Shown: piece by piece, positions 52,002 to 60,861 of the stretch
How positions within the stretch are numbered: position 1 is the first letter of the stretch
How the letters are laid out: every line of letters starts with the position of its first letter
Assembly: GCF_000429485.1 (NCBI RefSeq)
Contig: NZ_KE386908.1
Coordinates: 186,001-250,000, forward strand
DNA length: 64,000 bases
Reading direction: 5' to 3'
Source: Aliagarivorans marinus DSM 23064
GTDB lineage: Bacteria; Pseudomonadota; Gammaproteobacteria; Enterobacterales; Celerinatantimonadaceae
The notes under the pieces: generated by a model
Database searches by the model: none
What the model was told of the DNA's origin: nothing
Seen by the model: the letters and a program-made list of their open reading frames with translations, nothing else
Position numbers and translations under genes: made by a program

Positions 52002-53666
52002 TTAGTTTATACGCTTGTACTTAATGCGGTGTGGCTGCAGAGCGTCTTCGCCGATGGTTTCCTTCATCCAGGCTTCGTACTCGGTGTAGTTACCTTCGTA
52101 GAAGTTGACCTGACCTTCATCGCGGTAATCGATGATGTGGGTGGCGATACGATCCAAGAACCAACGGTCGTGCGAGATAACCAAGGCACAGCCAGCAAAC
52201 TCCAACAAGGCGTTTTCCAGGGCGCGCAGGGTTTCTACGTCCAGATCGTTGGTCGGTTCGTCGAGTAGCAATACGTTGCCGCCGGCTTGTAGTAGCTTGG
52301 CCAGGTGCAGGCGACCACGCTCACCACCGGATAGTTCGCCAACCCGTTTCTGCTGGTCGGTGCCTTTAAAGTTAAATCGGCCAACGTAGGCGCGGCTTGG
52401 GATTTCAATGTTACCGATGCGCAGGATGTCCTGACCGCCCGATACTTCTTGCCAAACGGTGGCAGAGTTATCCATGGCATCACGGAACTGATCCACGCTG
52501 GCCAGCTCAACGGTATCCCCCAACTCGATGCTACCGCTGTCAGGCTGCTCTTGACCGTTTAGCATGCGGAACAGGGTCGATTTACCCGCACCGTTCGGGC
52601 CGATAATACCGACGATGGCACCTTTAGGAATACTGAACGACAGATCGTTAATCAGCACGCGGCCATCGTAGGCTTTGTTTAGGTTGGTTACATCGATAAC
52701 CTTATCGCCCAAGCGCTGAGCTGCTGGGATAAACAGCTCATTGGTTTCGTTGCGCTGCGAGTAGTTCTGGTTGTTAAGCTCTTCAAAGCGTGACAGACGC
52801 GCCTTGCTCTTGCTTTGACGACCCTTGGCGTTGCTGCGTACCCATTCCAGCTCTTTCTGGATGGATTTCATGCGGGCTTTCTCTTGGGAGGCTTCTTGGG
52901 CTAGGCGAGCTTCTTTTTGCTCCAGCCACGACGAGTAGTTGCCTTCCCATGGAATACCTTCACCACGGTCAAGCTCGAGGATCCAACCGGCCACGTTATC
53001 CAGGAAGTAACGGTCGTGGGTAACCGCCACAACGGTGCCTTCGTAGTCGTGCAGGAAGCGCTCCAGCCAAGCTACTGATTCAGCATCCAAGTGGTTGGTC
53101 GGTTCGTCGAGTAGCAGCATATCTGGCTTTTCTAGCAGCAGGCGGCACAGTGCCACGCGGCGGCGCTCACCACCGGAAAGCACCTTGATCTGGGTGTCCC
53201 ACTCAGGCAGGCGCAGCGCATCGGCGGCGCGTTCCAGTTGTGACTCCAGGCTGTGGGCGTCGTGGGTGGCCAGAATCGCTTCCAGCTCGCCTTGCTCTTG
53301 GGCTAGTGCGTCGAAGTCGGCATCCGGTTCGGCGTAGGCGGCGTAGACTTCATCCAAACGAGTCTGGGCGTTTTTTACGATGGCGACGGCTTCTTCAACC
53401 ACTTCGCGAACGGTTTTCTCGAGATCTAGCTGAGGCTCCTGTGGCAGGTAGCCGATCTTGGTGCCCGGATGGGCGCGGGCTTCACCTTCAATCTCGGTAT
53501 CGATGCCGGCCATAATCCGCAGCAGGGTAGATTTACCCGCACCGTTAAGACCCAATACGCCGATTTTAGCGCCGGGGAAAAAGCTCAGTGAGATGTCTTT
53601 TAGAATGTGTCGCTTGGGAGGAACGATTTTCCCTACGCGATTCATGGTGTAGATGAACTGGGCCAT
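52002..53666 (-). CDS. ettA: Energy-dependent translational throttle protein EttA
   Basis: EttA is an ABC-F ATPase that binds the ribosomal E site and gates entry into elongation by the ATP/ADP ratio. The 554-aa protein has two ABC cassettes (GLNGAGKST near residue 39 and GPNGAGKST near 355), an arm and a linker (KEARLAQEASQEKARMKSIQKELEWVRSNAKGRQSKSKARL). Signatures LSGGERRRVAL and LSGGERGRLHL are intact. The start at the ATG at 53666 gives MAQFIYTMNR, the usual N-terminus; the upstream GTG (53675) is within the ribosome-site region. Confidence 0.95.
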   Translation of the reverse strand: MAQFIYTMNRVGKIVPPKRHILKDISLSFFPGAKIGVLGLNGAGKSTLLRIMAGIDTEIEGEARAHPGTKIGYLPQEPQLDLEKTVREVVEEAVAIVKNAQTRLDEVYAAYAEPDADFDALAQEQGELEAILATHDAHSLESQLERAADALRLPEWDTQIKVLSGGERRRVALCRLLLEKPDMLLLDEPTNHLDAESVAWLERFLHDYEGTVVAVTHDRYFLDNVAGWILELDRGEGIPWEGNYSSWLEQKEARLAQEASQEKARMKSIQKELEWVRSNAKGRQSKSKARLSRFEELNNQNYSQRNETNELFIPAAQRLGDKVIDVTNLNKAYDGRVLINDLSFSIPKGAIVGIIGPNGAGKSTLFRMLNGQEQPDSGSIELGDTVELASVDQFRDAMDNSATVWQEVSGGQDILRIGNIEIPSRAYVGRFNFKGTDQQKRVGELSGGERGRLHLAKLLQAGGNVLLLDEPTNDLDVETLRALENALLEFAGCALVISHDRWFLDRIATHIIDYRDEGQVNFYEGNYTEYEAWMKETIGEDALQPHRIKYKRIN

Positions 53667-53979
53667 TTGGCTCACTCCTTAAACGTTGGCATTGGCAGGC
53701 GTTATCAATCGACACTTTAGTGTAGCGTGGCTGAATTTACGGCTGCCGGAAATTTGCCGCCAATCATACTGAGTAAGTGGCCGCTTTACAGCCTCTTTAC
53801 CGCGTGAGTGGTGAGAAAACCCCCATAAGCTTTGAGCTGCAGCACATTTTTTGTTCGCTAAACAAATTTTTTTCGCTGTTAAGAGAACTTTTGCCAGAAC
53901 CCTAACTCATAAGGGGTAGTAAACAATTGAGGTAGCAGGGAAGGAAGCTACCGATTCAGGAAGAATTTTAGGGGACAAC
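53667..53979. other. Gene-free interval between ettA and the micro-ORF
   Basis: Two weak structures are seen. TTTGTT-CGCTA-AACAAA (53850-53866) is followed by seven T, a plus-strand terminator-like hairpin with no obvious gene before it. GGTAGC and GCTACC (53931-53936, 53947-53952) could pair in the leader of the small ORF at 53980. Nothing else is recognised. Confidence 0.5.
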
Positions 53980-54060
53980 ATGGGATTTCACTGGCTTAGT
54001 TTGATCGTATTTATCTGGGGCGCACTCACCTACCTAGTTGGCGTTGCTGGGATCATCTAA
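53980..54060 (+). CDS. Candidate 26-aa membrane micropeptide
   Basis: MGFHWLSLIVFIWGALTYL followed by VGVAGII: one membrane-spanning helix with very short ends. AGGGGA lies 4 bp upstream of the ATG, an excellent ribosome site, and the stop is followed by 71 bp to the L,D-transpeptidase start. I do not know a characterised homologue. Single-helix proteins of this size often regulate transporters or oxidases, but no partner is evident. Coding status rests on the ribosome site and the helix. Confidence 0.5.
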   Translation: MGFHWLSLIVFIWGALTYLVGVAGII

Positions 54061-54131
54061 CACACCCGACTTAACAGTGGCGGGCGACAGTGCTATGTTG
54101 GTGGCATGTATCAACCAGCTCACTTGATCCA

Positions 54132-55037
54132 ATGTTAAAGTTCGTCGCTAGTGCGCTAGCATTTTTAAGCACTTCCGTTTTTGCTCTCACCTACCAGCTA
54201 CCGGACGATGCGTCTCGAGTGGTCGGCTATAACCAGCAGCATATCGTCGAGTCAGGCGAAAACATGGCGATGATCGCCGAGCGCTATGAAGTGGGCTTTT
54301 TACACCTGCTCGCCGCCAACCCCGGTATCGACCCCTTTGTGCCCGGTGCAGGTAATACCCTACTGATTCCCACCCAGCTGCTATTACCCGATGAGCCTCG
54401 CGAAGGCATCGTCATCAACCTCGCTGAGCTGCGCTTGTATTTGTACCGCCCAGACGCCGGTGAGGTGGATGTCTTCCCGATTGGTATTGGTCGAATTGGC
54501 CGAGCCACCCCCGAGATGACCACCCACATCAGCCAGATGCGCGAGAATCCCAGTTGGGTACCGACCCAGAAAACCCGCGATGAGTATGCCGCGCGCGGTG
54601 AGCCACTGCCATGGAAAGTCCCACCCGGTCCGGATAACCCACTCGGCCTGTTTGCGATGCGTCTGGCTTACGGGCGGGGCGAGTACCTGATCCATGGCAC
54701 CAATCAAAGTTTTGGGGTGGGCCTGCGGGTGAGCGCCGGCTGTATCCGCTTGTTCCCAGAACATATTGAGTATGTATTTGGTCAGGTGGGGGTTGGCACG
54801 CCGGTGAAGATCATCAATCAGCCGGTTAAATACGCCAACGAGCCCGATGGTCGGATGATGCTGGAGATCCACGAGCCGCTGAACCGCAGCGAAGAGGAAC
54901 GTAGCGAGCCGAGCAACCTGCGCCTTAGCCGCGAGCAGGTGCAGTTTATCTCACAAGATGGGGTGGACAGTCGCTTGGTTAATCAACTGCTTAGACAGCA
55001 GCAAGGTATTGTGTTTGAGGTGGGCGCCCAAGGATAG
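54132..55037 (+). CDS. L,D-transpeptidase (YkuD family) with LysM-like region
   Basis: The 301-aa periplasmic enzyme has a signal peptide (MLKFVASALAFLSTSVFA), a LysM-like stretch (HIVESGENMAMIAERYEVGFLHLLAANPGIDPFVPGAGNTLLIP, about residues 35-80) and a YkuD domain with LIHGTN and the catalytic Cys in SAGCIRLFP (about residue 210). These ErfK/YbiS-type enzymes link murein lipoprotein to peptidoglycan or make 3-3 crosslinks. An Lpp-like gene with C-terminal Lys lies just downstream, convergent, which favours the lipoprotein-linking role. ATG at 54132 is chosen because the signal peptide begins there. Confidence 0.9.
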   Translation: MLKFVASALAFLSTSVFALTYQLPDDASRVVGYNQQHIVESGENMAMIAERYEVGFLHLLAANPGIDPFVPGAGNTLLIPTQLLLPDEPREGIVINLAELRLYLYRPDAGEVDVFPIGIGRIGRATPEMTTHISQMRENPSWVPTQKTRDEYAARGEPLPWKVPPGPDNPLGLFAMRLAYGRGEYLIHGTNQSFGVGLRVSAGCIRLFPEHIEYVFGQVGVGTPVKIINQPVKYANEPDGRMMLEIHEPLNRSEEERSEPSNLRLSREQVQFISQDGVDSRLVNQLLRQQQGIVFEVGAQG

Positions 55038-55065
55038 AGACTTGCGGGGCTGATGTGCAGACAAC

Positions 55066-55094
55066 AAAAAGCGATGCCAAGGCATCGCTTTTTT
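55066..55094. terminator. Bidirectional terminator between the transpeptidase and Lpp-like genes
   Basis: AAAAAGCGATGCC (55066-55078) and GGCATCGCTTTTT (55081-55093) with a run of T on either side, serving both convergent genes. Confidence 0.9.
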
Positions 55095-55109
55095 ACATCG
55101 CAGCTTTTC

Positions 55110-55376
55110 TTATTTAGAGAAAGAGCTAGATGCCATGTTGTCAATGCGCTCGTTAGCACGCATAGCTGCAGACAGAGCTTTGTCAGCAGTAGCTTGAGCT
55201 GCGTCTACGTCGCCCTTGATAGAGCTGTGCTCAGCACGTAGAGCTGCAACTTCGCTAGAAAGTGCGTCAACTTGACCTTGTAGGGTGCTTACTTCGTTTT
55301 CCAGCGCGGTAGTGTTACTACAACCAGCCAAAACAACAGTAGAAGCGATGGCGCCAGCAACTAAAAACTTTTTCAT
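55110..55376 (-). CDS. Lpp-like murein lipoprotein
   Basis: The 88-aa lipoprotein has a lipobox LAGC (Cys19), then a 65-residue coiled coil with heptads (LENEVSTLQGQVDALSSEVAALRAEHSSIKGDVDAAQATADKAL). It ends in FSK, so the last residue is Lys88, as in Lpp, whose C-terminal Lys is covalently bound to peptidoglycan. The mature chain (about 70 aa) is a little longer than E. coli Lpp (58). I use the ATG at 55376. Expect a very abundant envelope protein; the neighbouring L,D-transpeptidase could attach it. Confidence 0.8.
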   Translation of the reverse strand: MKKFLVAGAIASTVVLAGCSNTTALENEVSTLQGQVDALSSEVAALRAEHSSIKGDVDAAQATADKALSAAMRANERIDNMASSSFSK

Positions 55377-55570
55377 GTGGATGTCCTTCATTGTGATCAT
55401 GCAAACAAGCGTATGATTATGTTCCGATTTGCAATTACTCTGTGAGTCGCAGTAATGATTATGGCGTATTCATTCTTGACTGCAAGCCTTTGCATGGCAA
55501 AAGTGACGAAAAAACCAACATTTTCAGTGTGGTTGCTTTGATATTGATTAGATAAACACTAAAGGTTTGC

Positions 55571-56602
55571 TCATTCGAGTGCCGTGGGCTGGGCATCGAG
55601 CTGACAGTTCGCAGTATTGTGTGAAATATGTCCCCATTGCTGAAATTGCCGTTGCGGGTCGACATATTGAATAGGCAAGGCCTTCACCACCAGTAAGTAT
55701 TCACCCCGCAGTTGCCGCTGGGCTAGATTCAACTCGCGGAATTCTTGCTCAGTGACCACCACTACGCTGGCAATCGATAGGCTTGGATCACGCCATTTAA
55801 CCCGTGCATACGTACCTTGGCGATAATCGCTGTGGAAGTTGCCCACGGTGAGTACCACCAATGAATGCTGCTCGGCTTGCCTTACCACCGATTCGGCCAT
55901 GGTCTCGTCCCACACCAGCATGGCCTGAAAGTGACGCTCTTGGCTTTGATCGTTTGGCTCGCCGCCATGATGGCCGTTGCCCAGCAAGCGGCTGCGATAC
56001 GCTTCATCGTCCATGAAAAACTCAGAGGCCACCCACGCCCGCTGCTCATCGCTTAGCGTGTCTAAGTAATCGAGCCCATGTTGTCCCACACAGCGGGTCG
56101 CCAGTGTTGGTGCATTGGCCGCAATGACGGGCTGGCGTTGTGCTTTAGCAAACTCTACCAAAGGGCGGTAGCTAGATGGGTAGTTGCCCCAGGCATCGGC
56201 TTCGTGGCGGAACCACGCCTCACCTATCTCACCACGTAGATAGCTGTCGACGGTGGCTTGATGGTTGCGGCTGAACTGCTCCATCGCCAATACCCAATCT
56301 GGCTGTGGGGCTGTCAACCCCACCAACAGCTGCATCTGCGCCAGATGAATCGCTGGGTGGCCGTGTAGCTCGCCCAAGATCACTACCTGATGATCGGATA
56401 ACTCAGCGGCGGCCTGCTCTGTAGTTAACTGGCGTTGATCGGCAGTGCTATAGAGCCGGTATTGATAGTAATGAGCAAGCTCTGGTGCTGGTTGCTCCTT
56501 TATGGGGGCGTCGCTGGGGGAGGCGGAGTTCGCGGGATCGGCTATCTGACTGCAGCCCAGGCAGAGGCCACAACTCAGGCTAAAGGCGAGCAAAGGTTTC
56601 AT
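55571..56602 (-). CDS. ChaN-like haem-binding lipoprotein (DUF399)
   Basis: The 343-aa lipoprotein, starting MKPLLAFSLSCGLCLGCSQ, has a lipobox-type LGC. The ChaN domain is clear from VVILGELHGHPAIHLAQMQLL (about residues 70-90), where Glu and His are conserved, to the C-terminal VVLTVGNFHSDYRQG. ChaN-like proteins bind haem and are linked to iron acquisition. The ATG at 56602 follows AGGAG. It lies upstream of the Lpp-like gene on the same strand with a 194-bp gap. Iron regulation is possible but no Fur site was recognised. Confidence 0.85.
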   Translation of the reverse strand: MKPLLAFSLSCGLCLGCSQIADPANSASPSDAPIKEQPAPELAHYYQYRLYSTADQRQLTTEQAAAELSDHQVVILGELHGHPAIHLAQMQLLVGLTAPQPDWVLAMEQFSRNHQATVDSYLRGEIGEAWFRHEADAWGNYPSSYRPLVEFAKAQRQPVIAANAPTLATRCVGQHGLDYLDTLSDEQRAWVASEFFMDDEAYRSRLLGNGHHGGEPNDQSQERHFQAMLVWDETMAESVVRQAEQHSLVVLTVGNFHSDYRQGTYARVKWRDPSLSIASVVVVTEQEFRELNLAQRQLRGEYLLVVKALPIQYVDPQRQFQQWGHISHNTANCQLDAQPTALE

Positions 56603-56771
56603 TGAGGACTCCTGCAAAAGGTGCGCTGTTTAAGTCTAACGAATTCAAACCTTAGTCAGGCTTTTTTAGTTGCAACTTTATTTTCACATTGGGGCTGAGT
56701 TATCTGGGTAACTGGGGTAGAATCCCTGCTTCATCACCCACCAACATGATTTACAGGTACAGGAGAGACTG

Positions 56772-58025
56772 ATGTTAAAGCGTGATTTGAATATTGCCGA
56801 TTACGATGCCGAACTATGGCAGGCGATGACCGATGAGACGGTTCGCCAAGAAGAACACATCGAGCTGATTGCTTCAGAGAACTACACCAGCCCACGAGTA
56901 ATGGAAGCGCAGGGCTCTCTGCTGACCAATAAATACGCTGAAGGCTACCCGGGCAAACGCTACTACGGCGGTTGTGAGTATGTCGATAAAGCGGAATTCC
57001 TGGCTATCGAGCGTGCTAAGCAGCTGTTCGGTGCCGACTATGCCAACGTGCAGCCACACTCTGGCTCGCAAGCTAACTCAGCCGTATACATGGCACTACT
57101 GAACGCCGGCGATACCGTATTAGGTATGAGCTTGGCCCACGGTGGCCACCTGACCCACGGCGCCTCAGTGAGCTTCTCCGGTAAGATCTACAACGCCGTT
57201 CAATACGGTATCGACCCAGAGACTGGCAAAGTGGATTACGCCGAGGTTGAGCGTCTGGCCCTTGAGCACAAGCCGAAGATGATCATCGCTGGCTTCTCCG
57301 CTTACTCGGGTATTCTTGACTGGCAGGCCTTCCGTGATATCGCGGATAAAGTGGGTGCTTACCTGTTTGTCGATATGGCGCACATTGCTGGCTTGGTGGC
57401 TGCTGGCCTTTATCCAAACCCAGTACCGGTGGCTGACGTGGTTACCACTACTACTCACAAAACCCTAGCGGGTCCTCGTGGTGGCTTGATCTTGGCGCGC
57501 GCCAATGAAGAGATCGAGAAGAAACTGAACTCTGCGGTATTCCCGGGCGGTCAGGGTGGCCCTCTGATGCACGTGATTGCTGCTAAAGCCGTGGCCTTTA
57601 AAGAAGCCATGGAGCCTGAGTTTAAGACCTACCAGCAAGCGGTTATCGACAACGCCAAAGCGATGGTAGCAGTCATGCAAGAGCGCGGTTACAAGATCGT
57701 CTCTAACGGCACCGACAACCACCTGTTCTTGGTCGACCTGATCGATAAAGACATCACCGGTAAAGATGCTGATGCTGCCCTTGGCCGTGCCAACATCACT
57801 GTGAACAAGAACTCGGTACCGAACGACCCGCGTTCACCGTTTGTGACCTCTGGTCTGCGTATTGGTACGCCAGCGATCACTCGCCGTGGTCTGGACGTTG
57901 CAGCGGTTCAACAGCTGGCCTCGTGGATGTGTGATGTTCTGGACAATCTGGAAGATGACGCGACAATCGACCGTGTGAAACAGCAAGTTTTGGAACTGTG
58001 TAAACGCTACCCGGTTTACAAATAA
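56772..58025 (+). CDS. glyA: Serine hydroxymethyltransferase
   Basis: GlyA interconverts serine and glycine with tetrahydrofolate. The 417-aa PLP enzyme shows the start [19 protein letters not shown], the cofactor region GSQANSAVY and the PLP lysine in [16 protein letters not shown] (about residue 229). Length and sequence fit. It begins the conserved glyA-nrdR-rib block; a strong terminator follows, so it is transcribed separately from nrdR. Confidence 0.97.
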   Translation: MLKRDLNIADYDAELWQAMTDETVRQEEHIELIASENYTSPRVMEAQGSLLTNKYAEGYPGKRYYGGCEYVDKAEFLAIERAKQLFGADYANVQPHSGSQANSAVYMALLNAGDTVLGMSLAHGGHLTHGASVSFSGKIYNAVQYGIDPETGKVDYAEVERLALEHKPKMIIAGFSAYSGILDWQAFRDIADKVGAYLFVDMAHIAGLVAAGLYPNPVPVADVVTTTTHKTLAGPRGGLILARANEEIEKKLNSAVFPGGQGGPLMHVIAAKAVAFKEAMEPEFKTYQQAVIDNAKAMVAVMQERGYKIVSNGTDNHLFLVDLIDKDITGKDADAALGRANITVNKNSVPNDPRSPFVTSGLRIGTPAITRRGLDVAAVQQLASWMCDVLDNLEDDATIDRVKQQVLELCKRYPVYK

Positions 58026-58067
58026 AACCAGTTTGAAACTTTTCCGTCGGTAAGACGGTCTGAATAT

Positions 58068-58090
58068 AGGAGGCTATGCCTCCTTTTTTA
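58068..58090 (+). terminator. Intrinsic terminator of glyA
   Basis: AGGAGGC, loop TAT, GCCTCCT, then TTTTTA: compact 7-bp stem with T-run, 43 bp after glyA. Confidence 0.85.
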
Positions 58091-58241
58091 GTATTTGCAA
58101 AAGGAAGTGCGGTGTTGAAATAATCGTCAATACTGGCATCTAGATTGCTTGAGATCAAAGGATTGAATAACAGGTCAGTTAGACTCTGCGCAACCTCAAG
58201 GGCTTGGCGCGATCTGACCGACAACTCTGATGGAGTGTGTA

Positions 58242-58325
58242 ATGAATCCTTTAAGTAATGCCAAGCGACTGCTGTTTATCCAGGTAATCGTCTGGGGCAG
58301 TGTGGCAGTTGTCGCCATCACCTAA
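58242..58325 (+). CDS. Candidate 27-aa membrane micropeptide
   Basis: The peptide is MNPLSNAKRLLFIQVIVWGS followed by VAVVAIT: short basic N-terminus (AKR) then one hydrophobic helix. GGAG lies 7 bp upstream of the ATG. It lies between the glyA terminator and a second terminator-like hairpin at 58397-58421, so it would be its own small transcript. I do not recognise the family. The basic start predicts the N-terminus inside the cell. Confidence 0.5.
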   Translation: MNPLSNAKRLLFIQVIVWGSVAVVAIT

Positions 58326-58396
58326 GCTAACTTGCCGCAAGGCTGCCGATGCGCAGCCAGCGTAACCGCGGTCTTTGAACCATCGTGACGGCAACT

Positions 58397-58421
58397 CGCC
58401 GCCGTTAAGCGGCGCGTTTTC
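58397..58421 (+). terminator. Terminator-like hairpin after the micro-ORF
   Basis: CGCCGC, loop CGTTAA, GCGGCG, then CGTTTTCT. It lies between the small ORF and nrdR. Confidence 0.6.
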
Positions 58422-58511
58422 TCCGTAATTTCTGATTTAGCAGCGGCGGAAGTTGTGTCGCCCCCCGCTAACCAGCTAAAATTCCGACATATTCACTAGT
58501 GGGTACCCCTG

Positions 58512-58961
58512 ATGTATTGTCCTTTCTGTGCCGCACACGAAACCAAAGTAATCGATTCGCGATTGGTCGCTGATGGCCATCAGATCCGTCGCCGTCGAGA
58601 GTGTCTGGAATGTCATGAGCGCTTTACCACCTTCGAGATCGCCGAACTGGTAATGCCGCGGGTAATTAAAGGCAACGGTACCCGTGAGCCCTTCAACGAA
58701 GAGAAGATGCGCGCCGGGATGATGCGAGCGTTGGAGAAACGCCCGGTTAGCGTCGATGACGTCGAGCAGTGCGTCAACAAGATCAAGTCTGCACTGCGGG
58801 CAACCGGTGAGCGCGAGGTGGAAACTGGCCTTATTGGTAATCTGGTGATGGAACAGCTCAAAGCGCTGGATAAAGTCGCTTACGTGCGCTTTGCCTCGGT
58901 ATATCGCAGCTTCGAGGATATCCGAGAGTTTGGCGAAGAGATTGCCAAGCTGGAGAAGTAA
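58512..58961 (+). CDS. nrdR: Transcriptional repressor NrdR
   Basis: NrdR represses ribonucleotide reductase genes in response to (d)ATP. The 149-aa protein has an N-terminal zinc ribbon ([42 protein letters not shown]) with four Cys, then the ATP-cone domain with [34 protein letters not shown]. It shares TAATG with ribD, so translation is coupled. NrdR boxes themselves are not in the window. Confidence 0.97.
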   Translation: MYCPFCAAHETKVIDSRLVADGHQIRRRRECLECHERFTTFEIAELVMPRVIKGNGTREPFNEEKMRAGMMRALEKRPVSVDDVEQCVNKIKSALRATGEREVETGLIGNLVMEQLKALDKVAYVRFASVYRSFEDIREFGEEIAKLEK

Positions 58962-60097
58962 TGGCCGAGTTTTCCGCCCAAGATTGTCGCTGGATGGCCC
59001 GCGCCATCCAACTCGCTAAACGGGGTCGCTACACCACCGCACCTAATCCCAATGTGGGCTGTGTGATTGTCCGTGATGGGCAGCTATTAGGCGAGGGCTT
59101 CCACCGTAAGGCCGGCGAAGGCCATGCCGAGGTCAATGCCATCGCTGATGCCAAAGCCAAGGGCCATTCACTGCAAGGCGCCACCTGTTACGTCACCCTT
59201 GAGCCCTGTGCTCACCAAGGCCGAACCCCTTCTTGTGCGCGAACGCTTGCGGCTGAACAAGTGGCCGAGGTGGTGATGGCAATGGTTGATCCCAACCCGC
59301 TGGTGGCCGGAAAGGGTGTGGCGATACTGCAAGAAGCGGGAATTGCGGTGCGCAGCGGGCTAATGTCCGATGCGGCCCGGGCCCTTAACCCCGGTTTTTT
59401 AAGTCGGGTTGAGCGAGCGCGTCCCCAAGTTAAGCTAAAACTGGCCTGCTCCATCGATGGTCGAACTGCGCTGGCCAATGGCGAAAGTAAATGGATAACC
59501 GGCAACTTGGCGCGCCAAGATGTGCAGCGCGAGCGCGCTTGCAGCCATGCGATTCTTTCTACCGCCGCGACGGTGATCCGCGATGACGCCTCGCTCAATG
59601 TCAGACATGGCGAGCTGGGCTCTTTGCGCGAGCACTACTCAGAGCAGTCGCTGCGTCAGCCGGTGCGGGTGATCATCGACCGCCAGGGGCGACTGGCGCA
59701 GGCGGGAAGTGAACTTAAGTTGTTCAACAGCCCCGGCGAGGTGTGGCTACTAAGCTATGCTGAGCAGGCGCTGCCCGCCGAGATGAGCGCCAAGGTTAAG
59801 CAACTGATAGTCCCAGCCGGTGACAACTGGCTGATGCGGGCGATGCAGCTGCTGAGCACACATGAGATCAACGATTTGTGGGTGGAAGCAGGCGCAGCCC
59901 TGGCGGCCGCGCTGTTAGACGCCGAGCTGGTGGATCAGCTGATTAGCTACCAAGCGGGTGTATTGATGGGGCAAGATGCTCTGCCACTGTTTGCCTTGCA
60001 GGGGTATACCGAGATGGCCAGACTGAGCCGCTGGCAGCTTTGCGAGCAACGGGTGGTCGGCCCGGATATCAAGACCACCTGGCGGCAACGCAGCTAG
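58961..60097 (+). CDS. ribD: Riboflavin biosynthesis deaminase/reductase RibD
   Basis: The 378-aa bifunctional enzyme has a zinc deaminase domain (GHAEVNAI at residues about 50-57; VTLEPCAHQGRTPSC at about 77-91) and a C-terminal reductase domain (LKLACSIDGRTALANGESKWITG). It carries out deamination and side-chain reduction of the RibA product. It overlaps nrdR by one base. ribE follows after 77 bp. Confidence 0.96.
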   Translation: MAEFSAQDCRWMARAIQLAKRGRYTTAPNPNVGCVIVRDGQLLGEGFHRKAGEGHAEVNAIADAKAKGHSLQGATCYVTLEPCAHQGRTPSCARTLAAEQVAEVVMAMVDPNPLVAGKGVAILQEAGIAVRSGLMSDAARALNPGFLSRVERARPQVKLKLACSIDGRTALANGESKWITGNLARQDVQRERACSHAILSTAATVIRDDASLNVRHGELGSLREHYSEQSLRQPVRVIIDRQGRLAQAGSELKLFNSPGEVWLLSYAEQALPAEMSAKVKQLIVPAGDNWLMRAMQLLSTHEINDLWVEAGAALAAALLDAELVDQLISYQAGVLMGQDALPLFALQGYTEMARLSRWQLCEQRVVGPDIKTTWRQRS

Positions 60098-60174
60098 CTT
60101 AAAAGGCCCTTGGCCCAATGCATGCCTACTTAGCTAAGTGGGTTTAACCGAATAGAGTATTAGAGCAACGCGAC

Positions 60175-60837
60175 ATGTTTACCGGAATTATTGAGGCCTG
60201 TGGCCAGATCAGCGAGATGCGTCGGGTGGGTGGAGATATCGCCCTGTCGATCAGCTGCCCTGAGCTGGATATGGGCGATGTCAGGCTCGGCGACAGTATC
60301 GCTGTCAACGGCGTATGTCTGACTGTGGTCCGCTTTGATGCCGAAAGCTTTGTGGCTGACGTGTCCCACGAGACCATCGCGCAAAGTGCCCTGTCCAAAC
60401 TCAAGGTGGGCGCTAAGGTCAATCTGGAAAAGGCGATGCTGGCCAGCTCGCGTTTTGGCGGCCATATCGTTAGCGGTCACGTGGATGGCGTGGCAACCGT
60501 GGCGCGCATCGAAAAACAGGCGCGCGCCATCGATTTGTGGATTAAGCCACCGGCCGAGCTGCAGCGCTACATTGCCCACAAAGGCTCCATCACGGTGGAT
60601 GGTATCAGCCTGACCGTGAACCAGTTAGACGGCGATTTGTTCCGGCTAACCATTATTCCGCACAGCGCGGAGCAAACTACCATCGTCCAGTGGCGCCAAG
60701 GTGACCCGGTGAATATCGAGGTCGACGTATTGGCGCGTTATCTGGAGCGTTTGATGCAGTTTCCTGCGCAGCCCGATGCACCGGCCAGCGGTGGCATCGA
60801 TAAACAGTTTTTAGCTCAACACGGCTTCTTTAGATAA
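60175..60837 (+). CDS. ribE: Riboflavin synthase (alpha chain)
   Basis: The 220-aa enzyme dismutates two 6,7-dimethyl-8-ribityllumazine molecules to riboflavin. It has two similar lumazine-binding halves, starting MFTGIIEACGQISEMRRVGGDIALSISCP and, in the second, HIVSGHVDGVATVARIEKQARAIDLWI. ribE is called ribC in some species. It lies 24 bp before the ribB-type gene. Confidence 0.96.
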   Translation: MFTGIIEACGQISEMRRVGGDIALSISCPELDMGDVRLGDSIAVNGVCLTVVRFDAESFVADVSHETIAQSALSKLKVGAKVNLEKAMLASSRFGGHIVSGHVDGVATVARIEKQARAIDLWIKPPAELQRYIAHKGSITVDGISLTVNQLDGDLFRLTIIPHSAEQTTIVQWRQGDPVNIEVDVLARYLERLMQFPAQPDAPASGGIDKQFLAQHGFFR

Positions 60838-60861
60838 ATCAGCCTACAACACAGGTGAACT

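Noticed and set aside
60098-60174. FMN riboswitch upstream of riboflavin genes
   Set aside because: The gaps before ribE, ribBX, ribH and ribA are too short or lack RFN-like conserved segments.
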